Source of the DNA: Mesorhizobium sp.
GTDB taxonomy: Bacteria; Pseudomonadota; Alphaproteobacteria; Rhizobiales; Rhizobiaceae
Reading direction: 5' to 3'
NCBI GenBank assembly: GCA_004020875.1
Contig: SAPZ01000012.1
Span: 62,001-126,000 of the forward strand
DNA: 64,000 nt
Positions 15,685 through 25,185 of this stretch are shown here, piece by piece (the stretch's first letter is position 1; each line of letters opens with the position of its first letter). The translations under genes and the position numbers were made by a program. The notes beneath the pieces are model-generated. The model did not search any database. It was not told the DNA's origin and saw only the letters and a program-made list of their open reading frames with translations.

Positions 15685-16641
15685 TCAGGCAGCCTGACGC
15701 GAACTCGAGGCAACGATGCCGATATCCCGCAGCGCATCGGCTACCGCCTCATCGAGCGGGGTATGCGGGATTTCGCCGATGACTTCTTCCAGCCGCGTCG
15801 AAACCAGCCGGTGCGCTTCGAAGCGAAGATAGGACATCGAGACGATCTCACGCCACATGGCCACGAACGGGCTGCCGGCGCGCAGCACCCACCAGGGCAT
15901 GAAGGAGAGCTTCAGCTTGCGGTTCAGCGCCTTCTCGGCGGCGGCCTTCATGTCGAGGTCGGTGATGGCGTGGCCAGGGAAGTTGATGGCTTCGAAAAAG
16001 CCCGTTTTGTCGAGGTTCTTCGCCAGGCCGACGAAGGCGACGGCGAAGTCCGGCAGGTAGGCCCATTCATGCGTCAGGTCGGCCGGGCCGGGCGCGGTGT
16101 AGACGCCCTTCGCCATCTTGGCGGCGACGACGAGGTCGAACCAGGAGCCTGAGCCGGTGCCGCCGAAGAAGTCGCCGGCTCTGAGGACGATGGTGCGCAC
16201 CCGGCCGGCTTCGGCCTCGCCGCGGAACAGGTCTTCCATGGCGCAGCGGATACGGCCCTTCTCGGTGGTCGGATGGAACGGCGTCGCCTCAGTGATCGCC
16301 CGCGGCATCGGCGAGCCGTAATTGTAGACGGTGCCCGGGAAGAGATGGAGGGCGCCGTTTTCGCGGCAGGCGGCCATGACGTTCTCGGCCATCGGCATGC
16401 ACTTGCCCCAATCGGTGTAGATCGGGTTCAGGCCGTTGAAGACGATGTCGACGCCTTGCGTTGCTCGGATCAGCGACTCGCGGTCGAGCGCATCTCCGGC
16501 AACCGCAGTCGCGCCGTTGAGTTCCTCCGGCACCTTGCCGGTGCGGGTAACGGCGCGGACGTCGAAGCCGGCGTCGATGAAGGCCTTGCCGACCACGCGG
16601 CCGAGTCGGCCATTGGCGCCGAGAATTGCGACCTTGCTCAT
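15685..16641 (-). CDS. NAD(P)-binding epimerase/NmrA-like protein
   Basis: A 318-residue Rossmann-fold protein of the extended short-chain dehydrogenase class. The dinucleotide-binding loop GANGRLGR is at about residues 8-15. The classical YxxxK pair is not obvious, so it may be a sugar epimerase-like or NmrA-like redox sensor. The ATG at 16641 has GGAGAGAAC upstream; an upstream extension is not homologous. It diverges from a LysR gene only 96 bp away, which probably regulates it. Confidence 0.78.
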   Translation of the reverse strand: MSKVAILGANGRLGRVVGKAFIDAGFDVRAVTRTGKVPEELNGATAVAGDALDRESLIRATQGVDIVFNGLNPIYTDWGKCMPMAENVMAACRENGALHLFPGTVYNYGSPMPRAITEATPFHPTTEKGRIRCAMEDLFRGEAEAGRVRTIVLRAGDFFGGTGSGSWFDLVVAAKMAKGVYTAPGPADLTHEWAYLPDFAVAFVGLAKNLDKTGFFEAINFPGHAITDLDMKAAAEKALNRKLKLSFMPWWVLRAGSPFVAMWREIVSMSYLRFEAHRLVSTRLEEVIGEIPHTPLDEAVADALRDIGIVASSSRQAA

Positions 16642-16737
16642 TTGTTCTCTCCGTTGTTTGTGTTTGCCAGGCCAATGTGGAGCGTTCATCAGCGAATTGA
16701 AATTGACTGAAATTGGCATTCTGTTATTCAAAAATGA

Positions 16738-17652
16738 ATGAAAGAGTTTGACTGGAACCTGATCAAGAGTTTCGTGGCGGTCGCCGATACCGGCAGCCTT
16801 TCGGCCGCTGCGCGCGGGCTAGCCGCCAGCCAGCCGACGCTCGGCCGCCACATCGCCGAACTGGAAGCGGCGCTTGGCGTCACGCTGTTCCGCCGTGGGC
16901 GACGTGGTTACGAACTGACCGAGGCGGGCAGCACGCTTTACGAGCGCGGGCGGGCGGTGAGCGAGCAGGCCAATGCGTTCTCGCTGCTGGCGTTGGGGTC
17001 GGTCGAGGCGATAGAAGGCACGGTGCGTATCGCCGCCTCGGAAGTGGTCGCGGCCTGTGTGCTGCCGCAGATGTTGGCGCGTCTCGGCGAGGAGGAGCCG
17101 GGCATCGAGGTCGAGATCGTCGCCTCGAATCAGGTCGAGAACCTGTTGCGTCGCGATGCCGATATCGCCATCCGCATGGTCAGGCCGGCGCAGAGTGAGC
17201 TGGTGGCGCGCAAGGTCACCGACATTCCGCTCTGTCTATGCGCTGCAAGCGCCTATCTCGACCGGCGCGGCCGGCCGAAAAAACCCGCCGATCTTGCCGA
17301 CCACGCCTTGGTCGGCTTCGACCGCAGCGACGAGATCATTCGCGGCTTCACTGCCTTCGGCATTCCGGTGGGCCGCAGCCATTTCCGGTTCCGGACCGAC
17401 AACCAGATCGTGCTGTGGGAGGCGGTGCGGACCGGGAACGGCATCGGCCTCGGCCAAGAGCCGCTGGCGGACCGCGATCCGGACCTGGAAAAGCTGCTCC
17501 CGGACCTGCCCTTGCCAAACCTGCCGGTGTGGCTCGCCATGCATCGCGACGTGCGCACCAGCATGCGCATCCGCCGCGTTGCGGATTTCCTGCACGAGGA
17601 GCTGAAGCGCTACTCCGCCGGTGCCGGCTCGGGCGCGAACTCTGCGCGATAA
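16738..17652 (+). CDS. LysR-family transcriptional regulator
   Basis: A 304-residue regulator. The winged helix-turn-helix is at residues 4-62 (LIKSFVAVADTGSLSAAARGL, ASQPTLGRHIAELE), followed by a LysR substrate-binding domain. It is divergent from the NAD(P)-binding gene at 15685-16641, the usual layout for a LysR and its target. The 3' end overlaps the convergent MFS gene by 43 bp. Effector unknown. Confidence 0.9.
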   Translation: MKEFDWNLIKSFVAVADTGSLSAAARGLAASQPTLGRHIAELEAALGVTLFRRGRRGYELTEAGSTLYERGRAVSEQANAFSLLALGSVEAIEGTVRIAASEVVAACVLPQMLARLGEEEPGIEVEIVASNQVENLLRRDADIAIRMVRPAQSELVARKVTDIPLCLCAASAYLDRRGRPKKPADLADHALVGFDRSDEIIRGFTAFGIPVGRSHFRFRTDNQIVLWEAVRTGNGIGLGQEPLADRDPDLEKLLPDLPLPNLPVWLAMHRDVRTSMRIRRVADFLHEELKRYSAGAGSGANSAR

Positions 17653-18791
17653 GCGAGGCCCGCCATCAAGAGCACGATGACCAGCAGCCCGGACAGGGCG
17701 ACGAAGATCGGTCCGAAGCTCGAATGCTCGGCGACGAAGCCGATCGCCGAGGGCGCCACCAATATGCCGGAATATCCCATGGTGGTGACGACGCTCATAC
17801 CGGTGCCGGATGACATGCCTTCCTGGTTGCCGCCGGCCGAAAAGATGATTGGCACCATGTTGGCGATGCCGAAGCCGCAAAGGGCGAAAGCGGCGATGGC
17901 AAGATAAGGCGAGGGCGAGAGACCGGCGACCAGCATGCCGGCGGCGGCGACGAGCGCCGAGCCGCGCAGCGTCGACACCGCGCCGAAGCGGTTGCGCACG
18001 CCATCGCCCAGGAAGCGCATCAGCGCCATGACGCCGGAGAAGGCGGCGTAGGCGAGGCCGGCGACCGCGAGATCGGCGCCCAGTTCCTGATGCAGGAAGA
18101 GTGCCGCCCAGTCGAGCACCGCGCCTTCCGAAATCATGGTGAGCAAGGCCATCAGCCCGACCAGGTAGACGGTAGTGTGCCGCGGCAGCGTGAATTTCTG
18201 GTGCTCGACGGCCTGCGGCCGGTCCTCGGCGATGAGGTAGCGAATGGCGAAGGCGATCACGGCAAAGGCGATCACCGTCGCCACGAGGGCATGGGGGAGA
18301 TAGCCGTAATTCTGGATCGAGTAGCCGCCGAGCGCGCCGCCGGCAAAGCCTCCGAGGCTCCAGAAGCCGTGCGAGGACGACATGATCGCCCGGGAAAGCC
18401 TTCTTTCAACCACCACGGCATTCGAGTTCATCGCGACATCCATGCCGCCGATCGAACCGCCGAAGATGAGCATGGCGATGGCCGCCAGGGGAACGTTGGG
18501 CGCGAGCGCCACGATAAGCAAGCCAAAGCTGCCACAGACGCCGAACCAACGCGTTACGGTGCGCGAGCCATGCCTGGAGATCAGATGACCGCACCAGGTC
18601 ATGGCAATCACGGCCCCGACGCCGAACAGCAGGATCAGCAGGCCGAGCGTGAATCGGGTGATGTCGAGCCGGGTCAGGAAGACCGGTATCTGCGGCGCCC
18701 AGCTGCCGGTCAAAAAACCATTGGCGAGGAATATACCGGCTACGGCCCAGCGGCCGCTCGTCGCTGCCTGCATCGTGGTTTGCGTGCTCAT
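17610..18791 (-). CDS. MFS transporter
   Basis: A 393-residue major facilitator with about twelve hydrophobic segments, starting MSTQTTMQAATSGRWAVAGI. The conserved loop between helices 2 and 3 appears as GHLISRHGSRTVTR. It resembles the FucP/YbjJ-like group, so a sugar or small metabolite is possible but unproven. Its 3' end overlaps that of the LysR gene by 43 bp. Confidence 0.88.
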   Translation of the reverse strand: MSTQTTMQAATSGRWAVAGIFLANGFLTGSWAPQIPVFLTRLDITRFTLGLLILLFGVGAVIAMTWCGHLISRHGSRTVTRWFGVCGSFGLLIVALAPNVPLAAIAMLIFGGSIGGMDVAMNSNAVVVERRLSRAIMSSSHGFWSLGGFAGGALGGYSIQNYGYLPHALVATVIAFAVIAFAIRYLIAEDRPQAVEHQKFTLPRHTTVYLVGLMALLTMISEGAVLDWAALFLHQELGADLAVAGLAYAAFSGVMALMRFLGDGVRNRFGAVSTLRGSALVAAAGMLVAGLSPSPYLAIAAFALCGFGIANMVPIIFSAGGNQEGMSSGTGMSVVTTMGYSGILVAPSAIGFVAEHSSFGPIFVALSGLLVIVLLMAGLAYRAEFAPEPAPAE

Positions 18792-18968
18792 CGTCAGATT
18801 CCGCTGGGGCGAATGGTTCGCGCGGCAAATTAGATCGATTCAATTCGTAGTCAAGCACTGCCGGTCGAAAGTGCTTGGGCCAAGCCCCGTCACCGACACT
18901 GTGCTTCTCGTCCGCACCGGAACTGGGCACAGTCGCGGTGTCCATCCCCGACACCATAGGACCCTCGC

Positions 18969-19562
18969 ATGACCGCTCTGCTTCCCGCCGAACTCGCCTG
19001 GTACGCCACCGGCCGCTTCTATCGCGCCAACGATGGCGCATTGGCCGATTACGGATATTTCCTGCATCTGCCCTTTTTCGAGGTCCCGCTGTCCGACGCT
19101 GATCGCGCCGAAACGGGTGCGTATTTCACTTTCGCGGCAAGGCCGTTCAAGGCTCGGGTGATCGAGAACGGGGCCCTGTCGCTCGGGCTCGACCCGGTGG
19201 GCGAGTTCTCGCTTTATCTGCAGCGCCGGCCGACATGGACCTTTGACGACCCGGCTTCGTTCGCGCAGGGCGAATGCATCGCCACTTTCCGCCGCACCAG
19301 CCTGGCGGTGGGCACGACGGTTGCGGTCTCGGCAGGGACAACGATGGTGCAACTGATGGGCACCAATGTGTTCAGCGCGCGCCTTGTCGCCAGCAGTATG
19401 TTTGAGTTCGGCGGTGGCCGCCACGATCTGGCGCACTATCTCGGCGAGGGCGTGACCCAGTTCGGCACCTCCGCGGCCACGCCGATCGCGCCGCCGCCGG
19501 CCGGCTATGATCTGGTGTTGCCGTTCACGGGATCCGCCATAGCGCTGGGCCGAAGCAGGTGA
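18969..19562 (+). CDS. conserved hypothetical protein
   Basis: A 197-residue soluble protein without signal peptide, membrane segment or motif I recognise. It is rich in Phe and Tyr (FHLPFFEVPLS, GAYFTFAARPF) and looks all-beta. The coding frame shows normal codon usage for the window. It diverges from the MFS gene and converges on the DUF1244 gene. No function is proposed. Confidence 0.7.
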   Translation: MTALLPAELAWYATGRFYRANDGALADYGYFLHLPFFEVPLSDADRAETGAYFTFAARPFKARVIENGALSLGLDPVGEFSLYLQRRPTWTFDDPASFAQGECIATFRRTSLAVGTTVAVSAGTTMVQLMGTNVFSARLVASSMFEFGGGRHDLAHYLGEGVTQFGTSAATPIAPPPAGYDLVLPFTGSAIALGRSR

Positions 19563-19586
19563 GGCCTCGACTTCGGATCGAGACTG

Positions 19587-19895
19587 TTAATGATCCTTCG
19601 GCCGCTTCGCCGCGAACTCGGCCTTCTTGGCCTCCGACGCCTCGGTCTGGTTGAGCGCCTGCCATTCGGCATAGGGCATGCCGTAGATGATCTCGCGCGA
19701 TGCGTCCTTCGATAGCGGGACACCCTCGGCCTCGGCGGCCTCGCGATACCAGTTGGACAGACAGTTGCGGCAGAAGCCGGCGAGGTTCATCAGGTCGATG
19801 TTCTGGACATCGCCGCGTTCGCGCAGATGCGTCACCAACCTGCGGAAGGCGGCTGCCTCGAAATCGCGTTTCTGGTCGTCGCTGAGTTCGGTCAT
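19587..19895 (-). CDS. DUF1244 family protein
   Basis: A 102-residue acidic, helical protein with the DUF1244 signature: AFRRLVTHLRER, then NLAGFCRNCLSNWY carrying a CRNC cysteine pair, then EIIYGMPYAEWQ. The family is common and single-copy in alphaproteobacteria, with unknown role. The cysteine pair could bind metal. It is followed upstream by the N-formylglutamate amidohydrolase gene in the same direction 28 bp away, so they may share a transcript. Confidence 0.85.
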   Translation of the reverse strand: MTELSDDQKRDFEAAAFRRLVTHLRERGDVQNIDLMNLAGFCRNCLSNWYREAAEAEGVPLSKDASREIIYGMPYAEWQALNQTEASEAKKAEFAAKRPKDH

Positions 19896-19923
19896 GGGGA
19901 AAACTCCCGGCCTGTCGGCCTGC

Positions 19924-20721
19924 TCACACCGGCCCCGTGCGCAAGCCGAACATTTTCACCTCGTGTATATCGGCACGCCGGTCGATGGCGTCAACGATGG
20001 GCGCCAGGCGCTCGGCCCAGGCAAGCGCCCCGGCACGATCCGCGATCAGGTCTTGGCGGATCTCGATCAGCGCATGCGCGTAGCCGTTGACGATGGCATG
20101 GCGGAACATGGTGTCGCCGCGCAGCGCGCCGTCATAGGGTTCGTTATCGCCGACGACGAGAGCCCTGTCCTGCGCCAGCATATCGATCAGCGGTCGCGCC
20201 ACGCGGTCGTCTCGGTCCCACAGGACGCCCACATGCCAGGGGCGGACAAAGCCCTGCATCGCCGGCGTGAAAGAATGGACGGATAGGATGAACGGCGCCT
20301 TGCCCGAGGCGTGGGCGACGGAGGCGATCATCGCGCCGACGGCGTCGTGATAGGGCCGGTAGAAGCGGTCGAGCCGCCGCTCGCGCTCCTCCGGAGCGAT
20401 CGGATAATTTCCCGGCACCACGGTGCCGTCATAGAGCTGACGGATCATGGTCGGGTCGTCCTCGCCTCGGTTGGGGTCGATCAACAGCCGCGAGAAGCCA
20501 GCCAGCACGGCCGGCGCGTCGAGCGCCGCCGCTAGCTCGCGCGTCACCGTCTCGACGCCGATGTCATAGGCGATGTGACGGTCGAATTCGGATGCCGGCA
20601 AGCCGAGACTGCCATACTCCTCCGGCAGGTCGCGGCGGGCGTGATCGGCGAGAAGCACGACGCCTTTCTTGCGGTCGCCTTCGACAATGTCGAACGGCGT
20701 GAAAACTGTGGATCGGGTCAT
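19924..20721 (-). CDS. N-formylglutamate amidohydrolase family protein
   Basis: A 265-residue metal-dependent hydrolase; the family releases formate and glutamate from N-formylglutamate, the last step of one histidine pathway. Motifs LLADHARRDLP, a conserved IDPNRGEDD and LSVHSFTP are visible. No other hut gene is nearby, so the true substrate may be another N-acyl amino acid. The ATG at 20721 is used because the upstream in-frame extension to 21102 is non-homologous and overlaps the divergent DUF1036 gene. Confidence 0.85.
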   Translation of the reverse strand: MTRSTVFTPFDIVEGDRKKGVVLLADHARRDLPEEYGSLGLPASEFDRHIAYDIGVETVTRELAAALDAPAVLAGFSRLLIDPNRGEDDPTMIRQLYDGTVVPGNYPIAPEERERRLDRFYRPYHDAVGAMIASVAHASGKAPFILSVHSFTPAMQGFVRPWHVGVLWDRDDRVARPLIDMLAQDRALVVGDNEPYDGALRGDTMFRHAIVNGYAHALIEIRQDLIADRAGALAWAERLAPIVDAIDRRADIHEVKMFGLRTGPV

Positions 20722-20956
20722 CGGCTGAAAAGGGGATGGCGGCTTCGATGTGGTATCGTCATTCCACGAAGAGGACGCCGGCGCAATGCCGTTGTTTGGC
20801 CAAGGTTTCCGCAAAAAATCCCCGGCGGCGGGAGAATTTGCGCGGCGGACCCTTCTAAATCGATTGGAATTGAACAAAACGGCGCGTTGACATGCGACCG
20901 GAGTTTGCTGAAAAGGGCTTCGAGAGATGCAAATGTGGTTCGCAAGGGGATCTGCG

Positions 20957-21448
20957 ATGGGTTTTGCCGGCCGGCTGCGCAAGCGCCTGGCCGTGCCGTT
21001 GCTGGTCGTCTGCGTGGGGTTGTGGGGGCTTTTCGCGGCCTCGCCGGCCCGAGCCGACTTCCGCGTTTGCAACGCAACGCAAAATCTGGTGGGCGTCGGC
21101 ATCGGCTATCGCGCCAAGGCCGGCTGGATCACAGAGGGCTGGTGGCACATCGAAGGATCGACCTGCAAGACGCTGATCGAGGGTCCGCTGTCATCGAGGT
21201 TTTACTATCTTTATGCAGAAGACGCCGAGCGGGGCGGGCGTTGGGACGGCCCGATCAACATGTGCGTCGCCGAAAAAGAGTTCAAGATCGCCGGCGTGAA
21301 TGATTGCGTCGCCCGGGGCTTTCAGCGCGCCGGATTCCAAGAATATGACACGGGCGAGCAGGCCAGTTGGATGGTCCAACTGACCGACGAGCCCGCAACG
21401 GGAGGCGCGCCGCCGGCGGCCCCCGCTCCGGGAACCAACATTCAATGA
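20957..21448 (+). CDS. DUF1036 domain secreted protein
   Basis: A 163-residue protein with a signal peptide (about residues 1-35, ending SPARA-DF) and a DUF1036 domain (FRVCNATQNLVGVGIGY, GWWHIEGSTCKTL, YYLYAEDAE). The C-terminus is Pro/Ala-rich. ATG 20957 has AAGGGGAT upstream; an alternative ATG is at 20927. Its stop codon overlaps the pyk start (ATGA), so the two are translationally coupled. The periplasmic role is unknown. Confidence 0.85.
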   Translation: MGFAGRLRKRLAVPLLVVCVGLWGLFAASPARADFRVCNATQNLVGVGIGYRAKAGWITEGWWHIEGSTCKTLIEGPLSSRFYYLYAEDAERGGRWDGPINMCVAEKEFKIAGVNDCVARGFQRAGFQEYDTGEQASWMVQLTDEPATGGAPPAAPAPGTNIQ

Positions 21449-22872
21449 GACGCAACCGCAAGGTCAAGATCCTCGCCACCATCGGTCCTGCTTCCTCTTC
21501 GGAGGAGATGCTAAGAAAGCTCTTCGAAGCCGGCGCCGATGTCTTCCGCATCAATATGAGCCATACCGACCACGAGCTGATGCGCACGCTGGTCGGGCGC
21601 ATCCGCGCGGTCGAGGCCGCCGTCGGCCGGCCGATCGGCATTCTTGCCGACCTGCAGGGCCCGAAGCTCAGGGTCGGCAAGTTCGTCAACGGCAAGGAAG
21701 CGCTGACTGTCGGCCAGACCTTCACGCTCGACGACAATCCGGAACCCGGCACGTCGAAGCGTGTGTACCTGCCGCACCCCGAAATCCTGAGCTCGGTCGA
21801 GGCCGGTCACAGACTTTTGATCGACGACGGAAAGCTGGAGCTGAAGGCGATGAAGGCCGACGGCAAGTCGATTACCTGCACCGTCGTTGCTGGTTCGGGC
21901 ATATCCGACAAGAAGGGCGTGAGCCTGCCCGACACCGACCTGCCGGTCGGCGCGCTCACCGACAAGGACCGCGCCGATCTCGACGCGGTCCTTGCCACCG
22001 GCGTCGACTGGGTGGCGCTGTCCTTCGTGCAGCGGCCGGAGGACCTGGCGGAGGCCCGCAAGATCGCGCGCGGCCGCGCGCTGATCATGGCCAAGATCGA
22101 GAAGCCGCAGGCGGTTGCCCGATTGCCGGAGATCATCGAGCTCTCCGACGCGCTGATGGTCGCCCGCGGCGATCTCGGCGTCGAGATGCCGATCGAAGCC
22201 GTGCCCGGTATCCAGAAGCAGATCACGCGCGCGGCGCGCCGCGCCGGCAAGCCGGTGGTGATCGCGACGCAGATGCTGGAATCGATGATCACCGCGCCCG
22301 TGCCGACCCGCGCCGAGGTCTCCGATGTGTCGATCGCCGTCTTCGAAGGCGCCGACGCGATCATGCTTTCGGCCGAATCCGCGGCCGGCGCCTATCCGGT
22401 CGAGGCGGTCGGCATGATGAACCGCATCGCCACCAAGGTCGAAACCGACCCTACCTATGCCGGCATCATCAACGCGCAGCGTTCTGAACCCGAGGCGACC
22501 GGTGCGGACGCCATTTCGCTCGCCGCCCGCGAGATCGCCGAGACGCTCAAACTGTCGGCGATCATTTCCTACACGGCGTCGGGCACGACCGGGCTGCGCG
22601 CCGCGCGCGAGCGCCCGCAGGTGCCGATCGTTGCGCTGTCGCCGATCCTCAACACGGCGCGCCGCCTGTCGCTGCTGTGGGGCACGCATTGCGTGGTTTC
22701 GGAGGACGCGACCGACCTCGACGACATGGTCGACCGGGCCTGCCGCATCGCGCTGGAAGAAGGTTTCGGCAAGCCGGGCGACCGCGTCATCATCACGGCC
22801 GGCGTGCCGCTCAGGACACCCGGATCGACCAATATGCTGCGGATTGCGTATATCGGGTCCGAGACTCACTAA
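21445..22872 (+). CDS. pyk: pyruvate kinase
   Basis: Transfers phosphate from phosphoenolpyruvate to ADP, last step of glycolysis. The 475-residue protein begins MRRNRKVKILATIGPASSS and has the expected A/B/C domains: NMSH (nucleotide and K+ site), LADLQGPKLR, the catalytic Lys in IMAKIEKPQ, MVARGDLGVE and ATQMLESM. The C-terminal domain has SYTASGTTG. It starts inside the stop codon of the DUF1036 gene. Confidence 0.96.
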   Translation: MRRNRKVKILATIGPASSSEEMLRKLFEAGADVFRINMSHTDHELMRTLVGRIRAVEAAVGRPIGILADLQGPKLRVGKFVNGKEALTVGQTFTLDDNPEPGTSKRVYLPHPEILSSVEAGHRLLIDDGKLELKAMKADGKSITCTVVAGSGISDKKGVSLPDTDLPVGALTDKDRADLDAVLATGVDWVALSFVQRPEDLAEARKIARGRALIMAKIEKPQAVARLPEIIELSDALMVARGDLGVEMPIEAVPGIQKQITRAARRAGKPVVIATQMLESMITAPVPTRAEVSDVSIAVFEGADAIMLSAESAAGAYPVEAVGMMNRIATKVETDPTYAGIINAQRSEPEATGADAISLAAREIAETLKLSAIISYTASGTTGLRAARERPQVPIVALSPILNTARRLSLLWGTHCVVSEDATDLDDMVDRACRIALEEGFGKPGDRVIITAGVPLRTPGSTNMLRIAYIGSETH

Positions 22873-22932
22873 CCGCTTGATCTGCTAGGTCGGCGCTGAC
22901 CTAAGGCCGCTTAGCGATAGCAACGCAACTCA

Positions 22933-24039
22933 TCAGCCCGGCGCGAGCTCGGGGTCGGGAACTTTGATGTCCACGCATTTGCCGTCACTGTAGGCGTCGC
23001 CGGCGATCCTGCCCTCCACGATCCTTGTCATCGCTTGCAGATCGACATCGTCGCCCGCGACTTTCCGGATTGCGCCGACCACGAGATCGGGTGCGATCCA
23101 GTCCGGCTTGTGGCCGAGATTGCGGACCCAAACCAATTCGGCGCCGGGAATGTCGCGCTCGAGGCCGACAGAGTGGATCGTCGCGTAGACCACCTTGTCG
23201 CGGTCGCCCGATATGACGACGGTCGGGGCCTTGATCTCACGGTAAGCTGGCGAGGCGGCCCGGACGTAGTCGTGGAGCTGGGCAACATCGCGGGCGTTGG
23301 CGCGGAAGGCGGATGGTCTGAGCACGAGCGGGATCGAGGCGTTTTGGAGGTAGAAGTCCGGCAGGTTGTTTGGGGAAAAGACGCAAGCCGTCGCATTGGC
23401 GATCCGCAGCATGCCGGCCGGGTAAGCGAGCGTTTCGGAAAACAGCCAGCCGATCAGCGGCGTGGCGGTGAGCTTGTAATACCAGGCGGTCGCGCCACCC
23501 GGCCATGGGTGCGTGGCGGGGGCGAGGAAGACCAGACCCAGTGTCTTTTCAGGATGCTGGCGAGCGAATGCCGTGGTGATTGCGCCGCCGAAGGAATGCG
23601 CGACCACAATGGCCTTTTCAATGCCGAGGCGGTCCATCAGCCCTGCGATCGTATCGGCCTGCGCGGCCAGAGTTTCGTTGTTGCCGCGCCGCGACCAGCC
23701 GAGGCCCGGGCGATCGAGGAACAGCATCTCGGCGCGGCCCACAAGCAGGGGCTGCAGCGGCAGCATCTGGTCCATGAGGTTGGCGCTGGCGCCGTGGACG
23801 AAGACGAGCGGCGGCAGGTCGGCGCCGGCGGGCGCCCGGATATGGGCATAATGGATGCGCGCGCCATTGATCTCGGCGAACTCGCCGGCCGGCGGGCTGC
23901 GTCGCGCGATCAGCCAGACGCCGGCGCGGGTGACGCCGGCCAGGGCAAAGAGGAGCCCGATGAGGAAGAGCAGCGCGGCGCCGATGAGGTTCATGCGGTG
24001 AGATACGAAGGGCAGGTCACGATTTGGTTCAGCGGTCAT
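22933..24039 (-). CDS. alpha/beta hydrolase
   Basis: A 368-residue membrane-anchored hydrolase. One hydrophobic helix (MNLIGAALLFLIGLLFALAG) near residues 16-35 precedes the alpha/beta domain. The oxyanion region FVHGASAN, nucleophile elbow AHSFGG, Asp in SGDRDKV and His in NLGHKPDW form a plausible triad. Two starts, 24039 and 23994, are possible, both with weak ribosome binding sites. Substrate unknown. Confidence 0.82.
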   Translation of the reverse strand: MTAEPNRDLPFVSHRMNLIGAALLFLIGLLFALAGVTRAGVWLIARRSPPAGEFAEINGARIHYAHIRAPAGADLPPLVFVHGASANLMDQMLPLQPLLVGRAEMLFLDRPGLGWSRRGNNETLAAQADTIAGLMDRLGIEKAIVVAHSFGGAITTAFARQHPEKTLGLVFLAPATHPWPGGATAWYYKLTATPLIGWLFSETLAYPAGMLRIANATACVFSPNNLPDFYLQNASIPLVLRPSAFRANARDVAQLHDYVRAASPAYREIKAPTVVISGDRDKVVYATIHSVGLERDIPGAELVWVRNLGHKPDWIAPDLVVGAIRKVAGDDVDLQAMTRIVEGRIAGDAYSDGKCVDIKVPDPELAPG

Positions 24040-24179
24040 GCGATCTTGACAGGTTGAGGCCGCCTTGGCAGCCGGAATCTGTCGCGCTGCCGTGGTCCGC
24101 GCGAGCCGGCGGTTTCCGCCAATCGCCAACGCATGCCATCTGGTAACGGAAGCGGCCCGCCAAAACTCCGCGTGCCGGG

Positions 24180-24581
24180 TTAGTTCAGATTGATGTCGCG
24201 GCTTGCCGACCGCATCGACACCGAGAAGCCGGCCAAAACGTCGAACAGCGCGATGATCATCAGCGTGAAGAAGACGGAGTGCGCCGCGCCCTTCACCAGC
24301 AGGAACTCGACGAGAAAGGCGATGAAGACCAGCGTCGAGAGAAGGTGATCCAGGATCGAGGCATTGGTTGTGCGCACCGATTTCGAGATTTCGACGAAGA
24401 GAAAGATCAGCCCGATCAGCACCATCAGGTCGCCCAGCGTCATCGAGAAGACGCCGCCCGACATCATGCGGAAGGAGAACATCTCGGTCATCCAGGGATC
24501 GTCGCCGCCGCCGAACAATCCGAGCAGGCCGAGATTGTAGAGGACGAAAGGCACGATCAGCAGCGGGATGGCACCGAACAT
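24180..24581 (-). CDS. conserved membrane protein
   Basis: A 133-residue protein with four hydrophobic segments: MFGAIPLLIVPFVLYNL, LGDLMVLIGLIFLFVEI, LLSTLVFIAFLVEFLLV and VFFTLMIIALFDVLAGF. The ATG at 24581 is preferred to 24665 because GGAG lies 8 bp upstream and the first helix then starts the protein. No family name is recognised. It may be a small integral component of unknown function. Confidence 0.7.
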   Translation of the reverse strand: MFGAIPLLIVPFVLYNLGLLGLFGGGDDPWMTEMFSFRMMSGGVFSMTLGDLMVLIGLIFLFVEISKSVRTTNASILDHLLSTLVFIAFLVEFLLVKGAAHSVFFTLMIIALFDVLAGFSVSMRSASRDINLN

Positions 24582-24796
24582 CTGGGCGACTCCAATCAGG
24601 GCACCCCCTTTTGTAAAATCCGCGGCAAGCGCGCCGTCAAGGTTTTTCGCCGCGGCGGCGAACACGCTGTAAGACCTAATGAAATAACGATGTCAGCCGG
24701 TTGCTCAGCCGACATCGCGTCCTCGCGACCTCGACAATGGGGAACCATCTCATGCCGATTTCGGGACCAGTCAGCGGACCGGCAGGGGGCCAAAGC

Positions 24797-24823
24797 AAAA
24801 AGACCGGCCAGAGCCGGTCTTTT
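24797..24823 (-). terminator. rpmF terminator
   Basis: AAAAGACCGGC (24798-24808) and GCCGGTCTTTT (24813-24823) are perfectly complementary around CAGA. On the minus strand the stem ends in a T-run, 26 bp after the rpmF stop. Confidence 0.9.
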
Positions 24824-24848
24824 GAAAGTCGCAAACCTTGGAAGCTTC

Positions 24849-25031
24849 TCAGCTTTCCTTCGGCTCCAGAACCTGGCGGCCGCGATACATGCCGGTCTTC
24901 AGGTCGATGTGGTGCGGGCGGCGCATTTCGCCGGAATTCTTGTCCTCGACATAGGTCGGGGCCTTGAGGGCGTCGGCCGAGCGGCGCATGCCGCGCTTCG
25001 ACGGAGAGGTTTTTCTTTTTGGAACGGCCAT
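24849..25031 (-). CDS. rpmF: 50S ribosomal protein L32
   Basis: A 60-residue large-subunit protein beginning [20 protein letters not shown]. It has no cysteines, so it is the zinc-independent form normal for alphaproteobacteria. GGAG lies 8 bp upstream of the ATG and a strong terminator follows. It is downstream of mtgA on the same strand, with the mini palindrome in the gap, and may have its own promoter. Confidence 0.97.
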   Translation of the reverse strand: MAVPKRKTSPSKRGMRRSADALKAPTYVEDKNSGEMRRPHHIDLKTGMYRGRQVLEPKES

Positions 25032-25185
25032 GGATATGCTCCACTACATGGTCAAAATGCCCCGGCAACCCTCGCGAAAGGGCCGCATCGAGGCCATAAT
25101 CTGAGAAAGTCGGGTGCCTATACACGCCTTGCGCCGTTTTGGCCAGCGTTACCCGCGATTTTTTTTGCCGCAGCAGGAAGGAGCC

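Noticed and set aside
22886..22903. TAGGTC/GACCTA hairpin after pyk
   Set aside because: Only six pairs and no U-tract, so too weak to call a terminator.
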